Assembly: GCF_000196115.1 (NCBI RefSeq)
Contig: NC_005027.1
Span: 5,390,001-5,454,000 of the forward strand
Length of the DNA stretch: 64,000 nt
From: Rhodopirellula baltica SH 1
GTDB lineage: Bacteria > Planctomycetota > Planctomycetia > Pirellulales > Pirellulaceae
Direction of reading: 5' to 3'
Shown: piece by piece, positions 27,850-38,366 of the stretch
How the letters are laid out: each line of letters begins with the position of its first letter
How positions within the stretch are numbered: the stretch's first letter is position 1
Notes under the pieces: model-generated
What the model was told of the DNA's origin: nothing
The model's input: only the letters and a program-made list of their open reading frames with translations
The model's database searches: none
Made by a program: the position numbers and the translations under genes

Positions 27850-29406
27850 TCAATCCTTCGGTTGAGTGACGCCTGGCCAGTCATCCGTTCGGAAAGGAGT
27901 CATCGGCAGACCTTCTTTGCTTTGCACATTGCAAACTGGGTTGTCGGCCCAGGCATATCGCACGGCAACCGGATTCGAGACGGACTCTGCTGACACTTCG
28001 ATGGTGTCCTTGCCGACGATCTTGGCCTTCGCGTGAACGAACTTTTGGTCTTCGCCTGCGATGGTGAATCCAATCAGCTCGGGAACGTCAAACGTGTCCA
28101 AGCCACCACCGACGTGATCGAACTGAACGATTGCTTTGTTGTCCTCGAACTTCGCGTCGCGATAGGTCGGGCTTCGATAGGGAATGTCATAGCCATAGTC
28201 CTTTGCCAGTGCCCATCGAGCCAATCGTTTGGCCACGTCTTGCTTGTTCTTCGGGTGAATGTCAGCCGATTCGCCCAAGTTCAAAATCACAGCTTCGCCT
28301 GTGTTTGGCAATCGCGACATCGTCATCGTTTGAGCTTCGCGAAGTTCTGCCCAACTGCTGTCGGTCGGCTCTTCGACTTCCGAGCGGAAGTCAGCTAGCT
28401 GGACCCAGTAGAACGGGAAGTCGCCTTGTCCCCATTTGTCTCGCCAAGTTTGAATCATCAGCGGGAACAAATCGCGATACTCGTAGGCTCGTCCCGCGTT
28501 TGATTCACCCTGATACCAAATTGAGCCACGAATCGTGTAACCAATGGTTGGCAACAACACGCCGTTATAAATGTTGGCGGGACGATGGTTGCCGGCCGAG
28601 TCATCACGTGGTCGCCGAGGCGCGTTGCCTTTGCGACCATCGGCTACCCACTTGCGATGCTTTTCTTCCCACGACTTGACCATCGCATCAAAGTCGTAAT
28701 TAGCCATGCGTTTGTCCCAACCTGCCAGCATCGATTCGTACTTGCCGTCGGCTTCCAGCACATCGCGAGGAATCCAAGCTTCTGCCGCGGATCCGCCCCA
28801 AGCGTTGTCAATCAAACCGACTGGCACATCCAATGTTTGATGAAGTTGTCGACCGAAGAAGTATCCCACAGCCGAGAAGTCTTTGACGGTATCAGGAGTG
28901 GCGGCCGTCCATTTTCCCTTGAAGTCACGTTGCGGTTCTTGCGTGCCGACTTGGGGAACCGAGATCAGACGAATCTCTGGGTAATCGGCAGAGAGTGATT
29001 CCAGATCGGCATCGTTGGCACTTTGCACGGCCCAAGCCATGTTGGATTGCCCTGAGCAGATCCAAACTTCGCCAACCAGAACATCGGTGAAGGTCTTGGT
29101 CTCGTCTGCCTTCACCGTCAAATCGTAAGGTCCGCCCGCAGGAAGGGCTGGGACTGAAACGTCGAATCTTCCTTCGTCGTCGGCTTTGCCTTTGGCGGCT
29201 CGATCGCCCAGTTGAACGCTGACTTCTTGGCCGGGCTTGGTCCAGCCCCAGATGTGAACGGGCTCATTTCGCTGCACGACCATCGAATCGCCAAAGATCG
29301 CTGGCATCATCAATTCCGCCTGTGCGGTCGAGCCTGGCAGGCTCATCAGACAACTCGCGATCGCGATTCCTGCGAGCAAAAATCGGGTGGGTAGGGGTGT
29401 TCTCAT
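27850..29406 (-). CDS. Sialate O-acetylesterase-like SGNH hydrolase
   Basis: 518 residues with a signal peptide (FLLAGIAIASCLMSLPGSTA). The SGNH catalytic Ser lies in VWICSGQSNMAWAVQSAND, the Asn block in YFFGRQLHQTL and DNAWGGSAAEAWIP, and the block-V Asp/His in NLGESADIHPKNKQDVAKRL. The family removes O-acetyl groups from sialic acids or other sugars and in marine planctomycetes is associated with polysaccharide use. The start at 29406 is chosen at the signal peptide. A longer frame to 29478 crosses the divergent sigma-factor promoter region. Confidence 0.88.
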   Translation of the reverse strand: MRTPLPTRFLLAGIAIASCLMSLPGSTAQAELMMPAIFGDSMVVQRNEPVHIWGWTKPGQEVSVQLGDRAAKGKADDEGRFDVSVPALPAGGPYDLTVKADETKTFTDVLVGEVWICSGQSNMAWAVQSANDADLESLSADYPEIRLISVPQVGTQEPQRDFKGKWTAATPDTVKDFSAVGYFFGRQLHQTLDVPVGLIDNAWGGSAAEAWIPRDVLEADGKYESMLAGWDKRMANYDFDAMVKSWEEKHRKWVADGRKGNAPRRPRDDSAGNHRPANIYNGVLLPTIGYTIRGSIWYQGESNAGRAYEYRDLFPLMIQTWRDKWGQGDFPFYWVQLADFRSEVEEPTDSSWAELREAQTMTMSRLPNTGEAVILNLGESADIHPKNKQDVAKRLARWALAKDYGYDIPYRSPTYRDAKFEDNKAIVQFDHVGGGLDTFDVPELIGFTIAGEDQKFVHAKAKIVGKDTIEVSAESVSNPVAVRYAWADNPVCNVQSKEGLPMTPFRTDDWPGVTQPKD

Positions 29407-29506
29407 GGTGGGAGTTTCTCCGTGGGTGGGATGGGAGGTGGGAACTTCAGCAGCAGCATAATCGCTTCCTCGCCCCAATTGGGTTTGGGACCGATTTCAC
29501 AAAAGT

Positions 29507-30160
29507 GTGAAAATTCGGAGTAAAACGAAGCGTGCTCCCTACATCACTTGGTGGAGACCCAATGGTTTGACTCGTTCGTGCAAGGCTTTCGAAGACCTGC
29601 TTCAGCAGGCCCAACGTCCTGTGCTTGGTCATTTGATCAGGCTGACCGGATCGGTCCACGCTGCGCAGGACGTGCTGCAATCAGCGAACGTCACCGCGAT
29701 GGAAAAGCAAAACGCTTTTGAAGAAGGAACCAACTTTGTCGCCTGGTTGAGTCAGATTGCGATCAACCATCATCGAAATCAGACGCGAAAACTTGCCACG
29801 TCACGGTCTGTGGTGCTGATCGACGATCAACTTCATGAAGTCATCGAACGACGTCATCGCGAAAGGGTCGAACAACAGCGTCAACACAACGATTGGCAAC
29901 GCTTGAAGCATTGCGTGGAACAACTGCCCGACCATCAGCGTGAACTGATCAAGCTCTTCTATTTCGATGGACAAACGTTGAACCAATTAGCCGAGCACAC
30001 CGGACGCAAAGCCAATGCAATCGGCCAAGCCCTTCACCGGGCTCGCCAACGTTTGATTCGCTGCGTTCAACGGAACCAAGATCCGACGGACACCGATTCC
30101 ATCGACGTCGAGCTTCTCTCCGATCCTCCCCTTTCTCAACAAACAGCGGAAACCCCATGA
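29507..30160 (+). CDS. ECF-type RNA polymerase sigma factor (Rhodopirellula/Verrucomicrobium family)
   Basis: About 217 residues. Sigma region 2 is at about residues 25-85 (AFEDLLQQAQRPVLGHLIRL, AWLSQIAINHHRNQTRK). Region 4, at about 130-185 with LPDHQRELIKLFYFDGQTLN and the helix-turn-helix ANAIGQALHRARQRLIRC, is typical. The start is a GTG at 29507, and the alternatives are TTG codons further in. The stop overlaps the ATG of the next gene (ATGA), which encodes a protein with an anti-sigma-like N-terminus. That pairing makes it the cognate regulator. The divergent neighbour is the sialate O-acetylesterase. Confidence 0.88.
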   Translation: MKIRSKTKRAPYITWWRPNGLTRSCKAFEDLLQQAQRPVLGHLIRLTGSVHAAQDVLQSANVTAMEKQNAFEEGTNFVAWLSQIAINHHRNQTRKLATSRSVVLIDDQLHEVIERRHRERVEQQRQHNDWQRLKHCVEQLPDHQRELIKLFYFDGQTLNQLAEHTGRKANAIGQALHRARQRLIRCVQRNQDPTDTDSIDVELLSDPPLSQQTAETP

Positions 30161-33100
30161 GTTCTCGGGAACGAATCGATCAATTGCTGACCGCTCACTC
30201 AGCAAACGAACTGACGGCTGAGGAAGCCGGCGAACTGCGTGGGATTTTGATGTCCGACAGCGAGGCCTTGGACCACTACCTTGATCTTTGTGATTTGGAC
30301 GAAGCGTTGGTTTCGCAAAATTCGATCGCAACGCCAATTTCACCTTCGCCAATCGCATCCCAACACTCAAGCATGCGCCCGTTTCTTGCTTGGTGTGCCG
30401 CCGCCTGCGCATTGGTCGTTTCCAATATGCTTTTGTTGCAGACATGGACTGCAACGAACCGCTCACGTGTGGCGATGGTGGATGAAATCGTGACCTCATC
30501 CCCTGAGGTCGATCGCACGACGACCCAGACCACCAATCACTCCGACGGTGGGCGTTCCTCCGACCGACGTACCCCCAATCCTTGGAAGGTCATCAATTCC
30601 TCGGGTTCAATGAACCATCCTGCGTTGACCGCCGTGTCGATTCCTGAATTCGAATCCGCTGCCAATCGCAAGCTGAAATTCAATCGCGATATTCGTCCAA
30701 TCCTTTCGGAAACCTGCTTCCACTGTCACGGTCCCGATGAACATGGTCGTCGAGCGGATTTGCGACTGGATACCTTGGAAGGTGCCACGGCGGATCTTGG
30801 CGGCTACCAACCGATTGTGCCTGGCAACGTGCAAGAGAGCGAAGCCTGGCAACGCATCATCAGCGACGATCCGGACATGTTGATGCCGCCCCCAGAATCT
30901 CATCTCGCTTTGACGCAGGAGCAAAAGACATTGCTAAAGCGTTGGATCGAAGAGGGTGCCGCCTATGAAGGCCACTGGGCGTTCATTCCACCGACGACGC
31001 CGGAAGTTCCAACGGTTGACTTCACCGAGGAACCATCCGAAAAGAGCTGGGCTCGCAACGAAATAGATTTCTTCGTGGCTCAACGTTTGGCCGAAGCTGG
31101 TTTAGCACCCTCACCGGAAGCTGACGCGAGAGCGTTGATTCGCCGATTGAGCTTTGACTTGACCGGTTTGCCACCGACCCCCGAAGAGGCCAACGCCTTC
31201 GTCCGCGATTACCAATTGCACGGCGAAACCGCCTATCAAGAAACGATCACGCGGCTGCTTGGTTCACCCCATCATGGCGAACGGATGGCACTTCCTTGGC
31301 TCGATCAAGCTCGCTACGCCGACACCAACGGCTATTCGATCGACGGCGGTCGTCACATGTGGTTGTGGCGAGACTGGGTGATCCAGGCCTACAACGACAA
31401 CATGCCTTTTGATCAGTTCCTGACCGAACAGCTGGCGGGTGATATGCTTCCCAATCCAACCGAGTCGCAACTGATCGCGACGGGTTTCAATCGCAATCAC
31501 ATGATCACGCACGAAGGCGGCACGATTCCGGAGGAAAACCTCACAAACTATGTCGCCGATCGGGTGAAAACTACCAGCGAAGTCTTCCTGGGTTTGACGA
31601 TGGGTTGTGCCCAATGCCATGACCACAAATACGATCCGATCTCACAGCACGAATACTATCAGTTCTTCGCATTCTTCAACGAGCTGCAAGATCATGGGTT
31701 GGATGGGAATTCGGGTCGCAATGCGGCTCCAAACATCATGGCCAAAACGGTGCTTCAAACTGACGAGTTGCCACAACTTGAATCAGAGCTGGAGCAACGA
31801 CGTGTGCAATTGGCTAAAACCACGGAAGGGTTGGAAGCATGGCTGGAATCACAGCGACAGGAAGAAGAAAGACGCGGCGACCAGTTTCGGTTCGTGCCGA
31901 TCGAACTGTTGGATGTCTCCTCGCCCAACCTTCGCGGTGCAATGGAGTTTGATGCAAACGGCACGGTGAAGATCGCTCAACCCAGCCGCGGATTGAATGG
32001 GATGAGTCACTCGCTGCGATTCGCGACGGAAGAACTGACTGACGGATCACCGATCACCGGCCTTCGTGTCTCCTTTCACCCGCGACCCGGTCCCGCCAAA
32101 CCCGAAACGGAAGCAAACAAAGAAGATGCAGCCGAGTCGACTGAACCACCCATGGTCCTGACGCCTTTTGACGAGGCGGTCCCCAAGGTCACCACCGTTT
32201 TGATCTCGGCGACGGAACAACCAGCGGACCAGGTTGATTACCACCGTCAGTTGTCATTCCGAAAAGTCACCGCGAGCACTCAAGCGGACGGACACACAGC
32301 AGGATCGATTCGGAATGAAAGCAATGAACGTTGGTGGCAACCTTCGACGGGTCAAACAGAACAACATCTTACGTTGACTTTCGATCAACCGATTGATCCT
32401 CAAACGACACCGTATCTGAGCGTGCTGCTGGTCTTCGGCCAGGGCAACTCGCTCCCGTACGAATGGCAAATCCAACCATTCACTGGCAATGACACCGACA
32501 GTCGTTGGAGCCCTTCACTGGTCGATGCCATTCAAACGCCTTCCGATGAATGGGACGTCGCGACACGACAAACAGTCCTCGAAACGTTTCGTCAAACGAG
32601 CGATCAGCTCCAACCTTTGCGAACCCGGATCAACAACCTGGAGGAACGCCGCGACGTGTTGACCGGCTCGTTCTCAACCATGGTGATGAACACCGCCGCG
32701 AAACCTCGCGAAACGTTTGTGCTCGACCGCGGCCAATATGACTCACCCACGGACCGCGTCTTTCCAACGACTCCCGAAGTGCTGCCCGAACTCGCCGATA
32801 AGAATGAGACAGCGAACCGTTTGGACTTGGCTCGTTGGTTGACCGATTCCCAGCATCCACTCACCTCTCGCGTGGCGGTCAATCGCATTTGGTCGTTGTT
32901 CTTTGGTACCGGATTGGTCGCCACATCAGCCGACTTTGGTTCGCAAGGAGAATACCCCAGCCATCCAGAATTGCTGGATTATCTGGCGACACATTTCGTC
33001 GAGATCGGTTGGGACCAACAACAACTGATTCGCGAAATTGTTAGCAGTGCAACCTACCGCCAACAATCCTCTGCCACACCGGAACAGATCGAACTCGATC

Positions 33101-33789
33101 CTAAGAATCGGTTGCTTGCACGCGGGCCTCGGTTCCGTCTGCCAGCCGAATTCATTCGCGATCAAGCTCTCGCGGTCAGCGATCTGCTCGTGCCACATGT
33201 GGGCGGTCCCAGTTTGCAACCGTATCAACCGCCGGCGCTTTGGAAAGAAGTCAGCCACTTTGGTAGCACGCCCGCGACCAAACAAGTCTTCGTTCAGGAC
33301 CACGGCGAGAAGCTGTATCGACGCAGCCTCTACACGATTGTCAAACGAACCAGTCCTCATCCGGCGATGGCCGCCTTCGATGCACCCAGCCGTGAATTGT
33401 GCACGATGGATCGCGGGGCGACGAACACGCCCATCCAAGCACTCGTGACCCTGAACGATCCGCAGTTCGCTGAAGCAGCTCGCGTATTGGCCGAGCGTTT
33501 GTGGACCGAATCCGCCTCAAACGAGACATCCGTTTCAGATCTCGATCGCATCGATCAGGCTTTCACTCTGGTCGTCGGTCGAAAGCCCAACGACGAAGAG
33601 CGTGACGCCGTGCAGTCACTGCTGCAAACCGAACGTGAACGTTTCGCTCAATCACCTCAGGATGCCTTGGCCGCCGTGTCGGTTGGCGAATCGCCCCGCT
33701 TAGAAACACTTGATCCCATCGAACATGCGGCATGGATGCAAGTCGCAACGTTGCTGCTGAATTTGAGCGAAACGCTGACTCGACTTTGA
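30157..33789 (+). CDS. Anti-sigma-like domain fused to PSCyt1-DUF1549-DUF1553
   Basis: 1210 residues. Residues 1-55 form a helical segment like planctomycete anti-sigma proteins ([20 protein letters not shown]). A membrane helix is at about 76-96. A c-type haem motif [19 protein letters not shown] at about 187 starts the PSCyt1 domain. DUF1549 follows ([40 protein letters not shown]), then a coiled-coil and carbohydrate-binding-like middle. DUF1553 lies near the C-terminus ([40 protein letters not shown]). It overlaps the sigma gene by 4 bp. The single membrane helix places the regulator inside and the cytochrome-type part outside, which suggests a sensor anchored to the sigma factor. This last point is inference. 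Confidence 0.9.
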   Translation: MSSRERIDQLLTAHSANELTAEEAGELRGILMSDSEALDHYLDLCDLDEALVSQNSIATPISPSPIASQHSSMRPFLAWCAAACALVVSNMLLLQTWTATNRSRVAMVDEIVTSSPEVDRTTTQTTNHSDGGRSSDRRTPNPWKVINSSGSMNHPALTAVSIPEFESAANRKLKFNRDIRPILSETCFHCHGPDEHGRRADLRLDTLEGATADLGGYQPIVPGNVQESEAWQRIISDDPDMLMPPPESHLALTQEQKTLLKRWIEEGAAYEGHWAFIPPTTPEVPTVDFTEEPSEKSWARNEIDFFVAQRLAEAGLAPSPEADARALIRRLSFDLTGLPPTPEEANAFVRDYQLHGETAYQETITRLLGSPHHGERMALPWLDQARYADTNGYSIDGGRHMWLWRDWVIQAYNDNMPFDQFLTEQLAGDMLPNPTESQLIATGFNRNHMITHEGGTIPEENLTNYVADRVKTTSEVFLGLTMGCAQCHDHKYDPISQHEYYQFFAFFNELQDHGLDGNSGRNAAPNIMAKTVLQTDELPQLESELEQRRVQLAKTTEGLEAWLESQRQEEERRGDQFRFVPIELLDVSSPNLRGAMEFDANGTVKIAQPSRGLNGMSHSLRFATEELTDGSPITGLRVSFHPRPGPAKPETEANKEDAAESTEPPMVLTPFDEAVPKVTTVLISATEQPADQVDYHRQLSFRKVTASTQADGHTAGSIRNESNERWWQPSTGQTEQHLTLTFDQPIDPQTTPYLSVLLVFGQGNSLPYEWQIQPFTGNDTDSRWSPSLVDAIQTPSDEWDVATRQTVLETFRQTSDQLQPLRTRINNLEERRDVLTGSFSTMVMNTAAKPRETFVLDRGQYDSPTDRVFPTTPEVLPELADKNETANRLDLARWLTDSQHPLTSRVAVNRIWSLFFGTGLVATSADFGSQGEYPSHPELLDYLATHFVEIGWDQQQLIREIVSSATYRQQSSATPEQIELDPKNRLLARGPRFRLPAEFIRDQALAVSDLLVPHVGGPSLQPYQPPALWKEVSHFGSTPATKQVFVQDHGEKLYRRSLYTIVKRTSPHPAMAAFDAPSRELCTMDRGATNTPIQALVTLNDPQFAEAARVLAERLWTESASNETSVSDLDRIDQAFTLVVGRKPNDEERDAVQSLLQTERERFAQSPQDALAAVSVGESPRLETLDPIEHAAWMQVATLLLNLSETLTRL

Positions 33790-33853
33790 TCGACTCGCCC
33801 AACGTTCACGCTGTCACCAATCAACCGTCCACCACATCAAAACGCATCTTCTC

Positions 33854-35344
33854 ATGAACCAATCATTGATTCACGAACTCGGATTGCGACAATCGCAAAT
33901 GATGACTCGCCGATCGCTCTTTGGCAGTTCGGCCGCGGGTCTTGGTGCGATGGCACTGGGAAAGCTTCTGGCGTCCGAAGCCAATCCCAACGCGGCTTCG
34001 TCAGGCGGTCAGATCCAAACGAATCTAGCCTCGGGGTTGCCACACTTTGCCCCCAAAGCCAAACGAGTCATTTATCTGTTTCAATCTGGCGGACCGAGTC
34101 ACATTGACCTGTTTGATCACAAAGAGGAACTGGAACAATTGCACGGCACCAATCTGCCTGATTCCATTCGCGGCGGGCAGCGACTGACCGGGATGACGTC
34201 GCGTCAGAGTCAGTTCCCCGTCGTCAAACCATTGTGGGGTGGCAAACGTTGTGGCCAGCACGGAACTTGGGTTGGCAACTTGCTGCCACACTTGCAAGAG
34301 ATCACCGATGACATTTCGATCGTGCGATCGATGTGGACCGAAGCGATCAACCACGATCCCGCGGTGACCTACATCAACACTGGATCACAGCAAATGGGTC
34401 ACGCATCCATGGGTGCGTGGCTGAGCTATGGGCTGGGTTCTGAAAATGAAGACTTCCCCGCCTACATGGTGCTGCTCAGCCAAGGCAGTGGAAAGAACCC
34501 CGGCCAACCTTTGTTTTCGCGGTTGTGGGGCAGCGGCTATCTGCCCTCCAGCCATCAAGGCGTGATGCTTCGTCCCGGTGCCAACCCGGTCCTGTATCTC
34601 AAGAACCCCAATGGCGTTTCGCGTGACTCACGTCGAGAGCTCTTGAACACGCTTGGACGAATGAACCAAATGCATTCGGAAGCCACGGGCGATCCCGAGA
34701 CACTGGCTCGCATCGAAGCCTACGAGATGGCTTATCGCATGCAGACATCGGTACCAGAACTGACGGACGTCTCGGACGAACCGGAATCCACGTTTGAACT
34801 TTATGGCGAAGACGCCCGGCGTCCCGGTTCATACGCTGCGAACTGTTTGCTGGCCCGACGCATGGCCGAACGCGGGGTGCGTTTCATCCAGTTGTTCCAT
34901 CGCGGATGGGATCAACACATTTCGATTCGCAATCAATTGCCGCGGCAATGCAAGGATGTCGATCAAGCCTCCGCCGCATTGATCCAAGACCTCAAGCGAT
35001 TAGGAATGCTCGATGACACCCTGGTGATTTGGGGAGGTGAGTTTGGTCGCACCGTCTACTGCCAAGGCCAACTGGACAACCCCAGTTCAGGTCGCGATCA
35101 CCACGGACGTTGCTTCACAACTTGGATGGCCGGCGGCGGCGTGAAAGCTGGTTTTGACTATGGAACGACGGATGAGTTCTCCTACAACATCGTTGAAAAT
35201 CCGGTCCACATCCGCGATCTGAACGCAACCGTGTTGAACCTGTTGGGAATCGATCACGAACGGTTCACGTTCAAGTTCCGGGGGCTCAGTCAACGACTCA
35301 CCGGTGTCGAAGAAGCCCACGTGATTCGCGATCTCATCGGGTGA
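33854..35344 (+). CDS. DUF1501 (sulfatase-like) secreted protein
   Basis: 496 residues with a Tat-type leader ([20 protein letters not shown]). Conserved blocks of DUF1501 are [51 protein letters not shown] and [17 protein letters not shown]. The fold is alkaline-phosphatase/sulfatase-like. It follows the sigma/anti-sigma-cytochrome gene by 64 bp on the same strand, completing the frequent DUF1549-DUF1553 plus DUF1501 pair. The C-terminus overlaps the convergent O-antigen ligase gene by 11 bp. Confidence 0.9.
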   Translation: MNQSLIHELGLRQSQMMTRRSLFGSSAAGLGAMALGKLLASEANPNAASSGGQIQTNLASGLPHFAPKAKRVIYLFQSGGPSHIDLFDHKEELEQLHGTNLPDSIRGGQRLTGMTSRQSQFPVVKPLWGGKRCGQHGTWVGNLLPHLQEITDDISIVRSMWTEAINHDPAVTYINTGSQQMGHASMGAWLSYGLGSENEDFPAYMVLLSQGSGKNPGQPLFSRLWGSGYLPSSHQGVMLRPGANPVLYLKNPNGVSRDSRRELLNTLGRMNQMHSEATGDPETLARIEAYEMAYRMQTSVPELTDVSDEPESTFELYGEDARRPGSYAANCLLARRMAERGVRFIQLFHRGWDQHISIRNQLPRQCKDVDQASAALIQDLKRLGMLDDTLVIWGGEFGRTVYCQGQLDNPSSGRDHHGRCFTTWMAGGGVKAGFDYGTTDEFSYNIVENPVHIRDLNATVLNLLGIDHERFTFKFRGLSQRLTGVEEAHVIRDLIG

Positions 35345-36716
35345 GGTCGCTGGCCAATTGATCTGACAAGACATTGTCCGATTCGTCCGATCGCGGCATC
35401 TCGACCGATGCGGCGAGCAACACCAGCAACCATAACAGCGTCGACGCGAATGGGAATGTTTCAAACGCGGTGTCTTCAAACAGCCCCGAGACACAGATGT
35501 AGGCCGCGATTCCACGGAACATAGGGTCGACGACCGTGAACGCGTGATACACCGTCCACGCGACCAGCACCGAGACACAGATACCGGCAAAGATTCCCGC
35601 CGAAAAAATCGCGTGCAACAACAGATTGTGCGTGTGATATGAAAAATCTTCCAGCAACAACGGCGCGCTATTGAGCCCCCATCCGGTCAGCGGTCGCTGA
35701 GCGATGAAGCGAATCGCTTCCGCCCATATCTCCGTTCGCCCGGTGGCTGAAGTCAGTTCATTCACGTCACCGGTCTTGGTGCCAACGGCGACCACGCGGC
35801 TGCCGACATCGGAACCCTCCGACAACAATCCAACCGCCAGCATCAACAAACAGATCCCCATCACAACGCACAAACCCATTGCCAACCCGCGACGATTGGC
35901 CAACCGATCAATCATCACAGCCAACACGGATGCGGCACACGAAACCACCGCGGTTCGACTCATTGATTCAAACATTGTCGCGCTTGAGATCACGAAAACG
36001 AATCCCATCGTTGCGATCAGGATAGGAGTGAGCGGACGGTTTCTCGTTCGCCAAAGTCCTAAACAAACCAGAATTGCCAAGGCACCAATGCGCCCGAGTG
36101 AGTTGGGGTGCGCCGTGCTGCCCATGCGCTCGATGATAAGAGACTGCCCCAATTCTTCTTGATAGACCGCCGTCTCGCCACCGCCCAGGTACAAACACCA
36201 CGCCGCCATCAGATGCAGCACCAAACCGACCAGCACGCACTGAAGCGTTTGTCGTAGCGTCAAGAACTGCAGCGTCACCGCAATGAAGACGATGTATACA
36301 CAACTGATCATCGCCGCGGCTCGAGACACGGTTGCAGCAGGACCAAAAGCCACCGTGCTGGTCACGACAAAGACGCCACCCAGCGCCACCAAAATCCAAC
36401 CTGGGAATTTCATGAGGCGTTGGCGAACCGCCGGGCAAAGTATCCAACCCAACAAGGCAACTGAGCCAACCGCGCCCGACAACAGCAGTTTCAAAGCCAC
36501 CTCCATCGTCAAACCAGCACCGGCCGAACCGGCCGGAGTCGAGTCGGATTGATCCAGCGGATTCAATGCGACGGCAAGGATCAATAGCAGCGGACATGCC
36601 AGCGCAAACAATCCTTCCAAAGCACCGCGATGCGAAGGCGTCGATTGGTCGATTTGCTCGTCAAAGTCTTGGTCGACGGGTTCTTCCAAGAGCGACGTTC
36701 CTGCCGGGGGGGACAT
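35334..36716 (-). CDS. O-antigen ligase (Wzy/WaaL) family membrane protein
   Basis: 460 residues with about ten to twelve membrane segments. The conserved periplasmic motif is [18 protein letters not shown] with [17 protein letters not shown], the glycine/histidine pattern that defines the family active region. It also has a long periplasmic loop containing [17 protein letters not shown]. The family transfers or polymerises undecaprenyl-linked glycans. No other glycan genes adjoin it in the window. The start ATG 36714-36716 is the only sensible one, preceded by a cytoplasmic acidic leader of about 35 residues. Confidence 0.85.
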   Translation of the reverse strand: MSPPAGTSLLEEPVDQDFDEQIDQSTPSHRGALEGLFALACPLLLILAVALNPLDQSDSTPAGSAGAGLTMEVALKLLLSGAVGSVALLGWILCPAVRQRLMKFPGWILVALGGVFVVTSTVAFGPAATVSRAAAMISCVYIVFIAVTLQFLTLRQTLQCVLVGLVLHLMAAWCLYLGGGETAVYQEELGQSLIIERMGSTAHPNSLGRIGALAILVCLGLWRTRNRPLTPILIATMGFVFVISSATMFESMSRTAVVSCAASVLAVMIDRLANRRGLAMGLCVVMGICLLMLAVGLLSEGSDVGSRVVAVGTKTGDVNELTSATGRTEIWAEAIRFIAQRPLTGWGLNSAPLLLEDFSYHTHNLLLHAIFSAGIFAGICVSVLVAWTVYHAFTVVDPMFRGIAAYICVSGLFEDTAFETFPFASTLLWLLVLLAASVEMPRSDESDNVLSDQLASDLTR

Positions 36717-36809
36717 GAACTCACTCTAATTCACAGGTCAGCAATTTCCACGATCGAATGATCATGACGTGCGAATGTCACCCATGACGTTTTCTCCTAC
36801 AATTCGTCC

Positions 36810-37139
36810 ATGACCACTCCACCACCCGAACCGAATGAGATGCAGTGTGCGGGCTACTTGAAGGCACTCGGCGACCCGTTGCGTCTGCAAATCGTGCGTG
36901 CTTTGCAAGGCGGCCCGCTGAGTGTTTCTGACCTGGCCATCTTGGTGGAACAAGAAATCGGCACCGTCTCGCACCACTTGCGAGTCCTCTTTCACGCCGA
37001 TTTGGTGCAGACCCAGCGGGAAGGGAAGTTCATCTATTACTCGCTGAAAGAAGGCATGCTGCCCAGTCGTGGGAAGTCGAAACAAACCGCATTGAACCTC
37101 GGTTGCTGCAAACTCGACATGGGCCCGATGATTGACTGA
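36810..37139 (+). CDS. ArsR-family winged-helix regulator
   Basis: 109 residues with the ArsR fold: YLKALGDPLRLQIVRALQGG, then the recognition region VEQEIGTVSHHLRVLFHADL and the wing TQREGKFIYYSLKE. The C-terminal tail NLGCCKLDMG has paired cysteines that could bind a metal. A CobW/G3E GTPase follows about 97 bp downstream on the same strand with a palindrome in between, suggesting control of metal handling. TGAC/GTCA half-sites in imperfect dyad at 36765-36780, upstream of this gene, may also belong to its operator. Confidence 0.85.
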   Translation: MTTPPPEPNEMQCAGYLKALGDPLRLQIVRALQGGPLSVSDLAILVEQEIGTVSHHLRVLFHADLVQTQREGKFIYYSLKEGMLPSRGKSKQTALNLGCCKLDMGPMID

Positions 37140-37141
37140 CG

Positions 37142-37159
37142 TTCTGACGTTCGTCAGAA
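37142..37159. promoter_or_regulatory. 18-bp inverted repeat, possible operator
   Basis: A perfect 8-bp arm pair (TTCTGACG, two central bases, CGTCAGAA) lies 2 bp after the ArsR stop and about 75 bp before the CobW-type GTPase. It has the size of an ArsR-family operator but could equally form an mRNA hairpin. No T tract follows, so it is not an obvious terminator. The TGACG core recurs before the regulator gene at 36765-36769. Confidence 0.5.
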
Positions 37160-37235
37160 TGTCTGAGTCATGGAATTCGCTGCTACCGGCGTTCCGACGT
37201 GGTTTCTGTTCATCTTCAACCGTTGAGACTCACCG

Positions 37236-38342
37236 ATGCCCCAGCCCATTGAATTCATCATGATCGGCGGTTTTTTGGGAGCCGGCAAAACCACGCTCAT
37301 CGCACGACTGGCGAAACAGTTGCAAGCCGAAGGCAAGCACGTTTGCATCGTGACGAACGATCAAGCTGCCGGTTTGGTCGACACGCAATTGCTCAAAAGC
37401 CAAGGGTTGGAGGTCAACGAAGTTGCCGGATCTTGTTTCTGTTGCAACTTCGATGGTTTGACCGATGCGATGGAAGAATTCGAAAACCGACAACGCCCCG
37501 ATGTGGTTCTCGCAGAACCGGTTGGAAGCTGCACTGACTTGATCGCAACCATCGCGGTCCCAATGATGGAACGTTTGGGCGAAAAGTTTGTGCATCGTCC
37601 CTATGCCGTGGTTCTAAAACCCAATCATGGAAAGAAGATTCTTTCGGGTGTTGGCGGAGGATTTTCTGAGAAAGCCGAATACATCTTTCGCAAGCAACTC
37701 GAAGAGTCCGAGATCATCCTGCTCAACCGCATCGATGAATTGTCCGAGGAAGACGTGCAATCGCTCAAGGAACAATTGAACGAGCAGTACCCAGGTCGCA
37801 AAGTCATCCCGTTGTCAGCCAAGACCGGCGAGAATTTGGATGTTTTGTACGAAGCCTTTCAAGGCAACGCGGCACCTCGTGATTCAATGATGGAAGTTGA
37901 CTATGACGTGTACGCCGACGGCGAAGCCGAACTTGGTTGGCTCAACGCAACGGTGAACTTCAAAAGCGAGCACGCGTTTGCACTCGATGAACTCAGCGTG
38001 GGATTGGTCGATGAACTGCGACAACGTTTGCTGTCACTGGGTGCCGAACCGGGACACTTGAAGGTGCTCTGCAGCGACAACGAAGCGGATGATCAACCAG
38101 TCAGCGTTGCAAACTTGATCGACAGCGATTCGCAAACTGTTTTGTCGATTGCCTCTGGCACAAACACTCCAACGGCAAAAGCGATCATCAACGCTCGAGT
38201 TCGCCTGGCGCCGGAATCTTTGACCGAAGAAGTTCAGCAGGTTGTCCAATCGGTGGCGTCTCGTTTGAATGCCGAGACCGAAACAACTCAACTAGACAGC
38301 TTTCGTCCCGGTCGTCCAGAACCGACCTACCGCAGCGCGTGA
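37236..38342 (+). CDS. CobW/COG0523-type G3E GTPase, probable metallochaperone
   Basis: 368 residues. Walker A is GGFLGAGKTTLIARL at about residue 10, and the metal-binding CxCC motif is VAGSCFCCNFDGL. The base-recognition element reads LLNRIDEL (Arg in place of the usual Lys of NKxD). The C-terminal domain is less conserved. G3E enzymes deliver Zn, Co, Ni or other metals in the cytoplasm. The linked ArsR regulator and intervening palindrome support a metal-responsive unit. The metal cannot be identified. Confidence 0.88.
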   Translation: MPQPIEFIMIGGFLGAGKTTLIARLAKQLQAEGKHVCIVTNDQAAGLVDTQLLKSQGLEVNEVAGSCFCCNFDGLTDAMEEFENRQRPDVVLAEPVGSCTDLIATIAVPMMERLGEKFVHRPYAVVLKPNHGKKILSGVGGGFSEKAEYIFRKQLEESEIILLNRIDELSEEDVQSLKEQLNEQYPGRKVIPLSAKTGENLDVLYEAFQGNAAPRDSMMEVDYDVYADGEAELGWLNATVNFKSEHAFALDELSVGLVDELRQRLLSLGAEPGHLKVLCSDNEADDQPVSVANLIDSDSQTVLSIASGTNTPTAKAIINARVRLAPESLTEEVQQVVQSVASRLNAETETTQLDSFRPGRPEPTYRSA

Positions 38343-38366
38343 GCAACCGCGATCAAAACCGACGTT

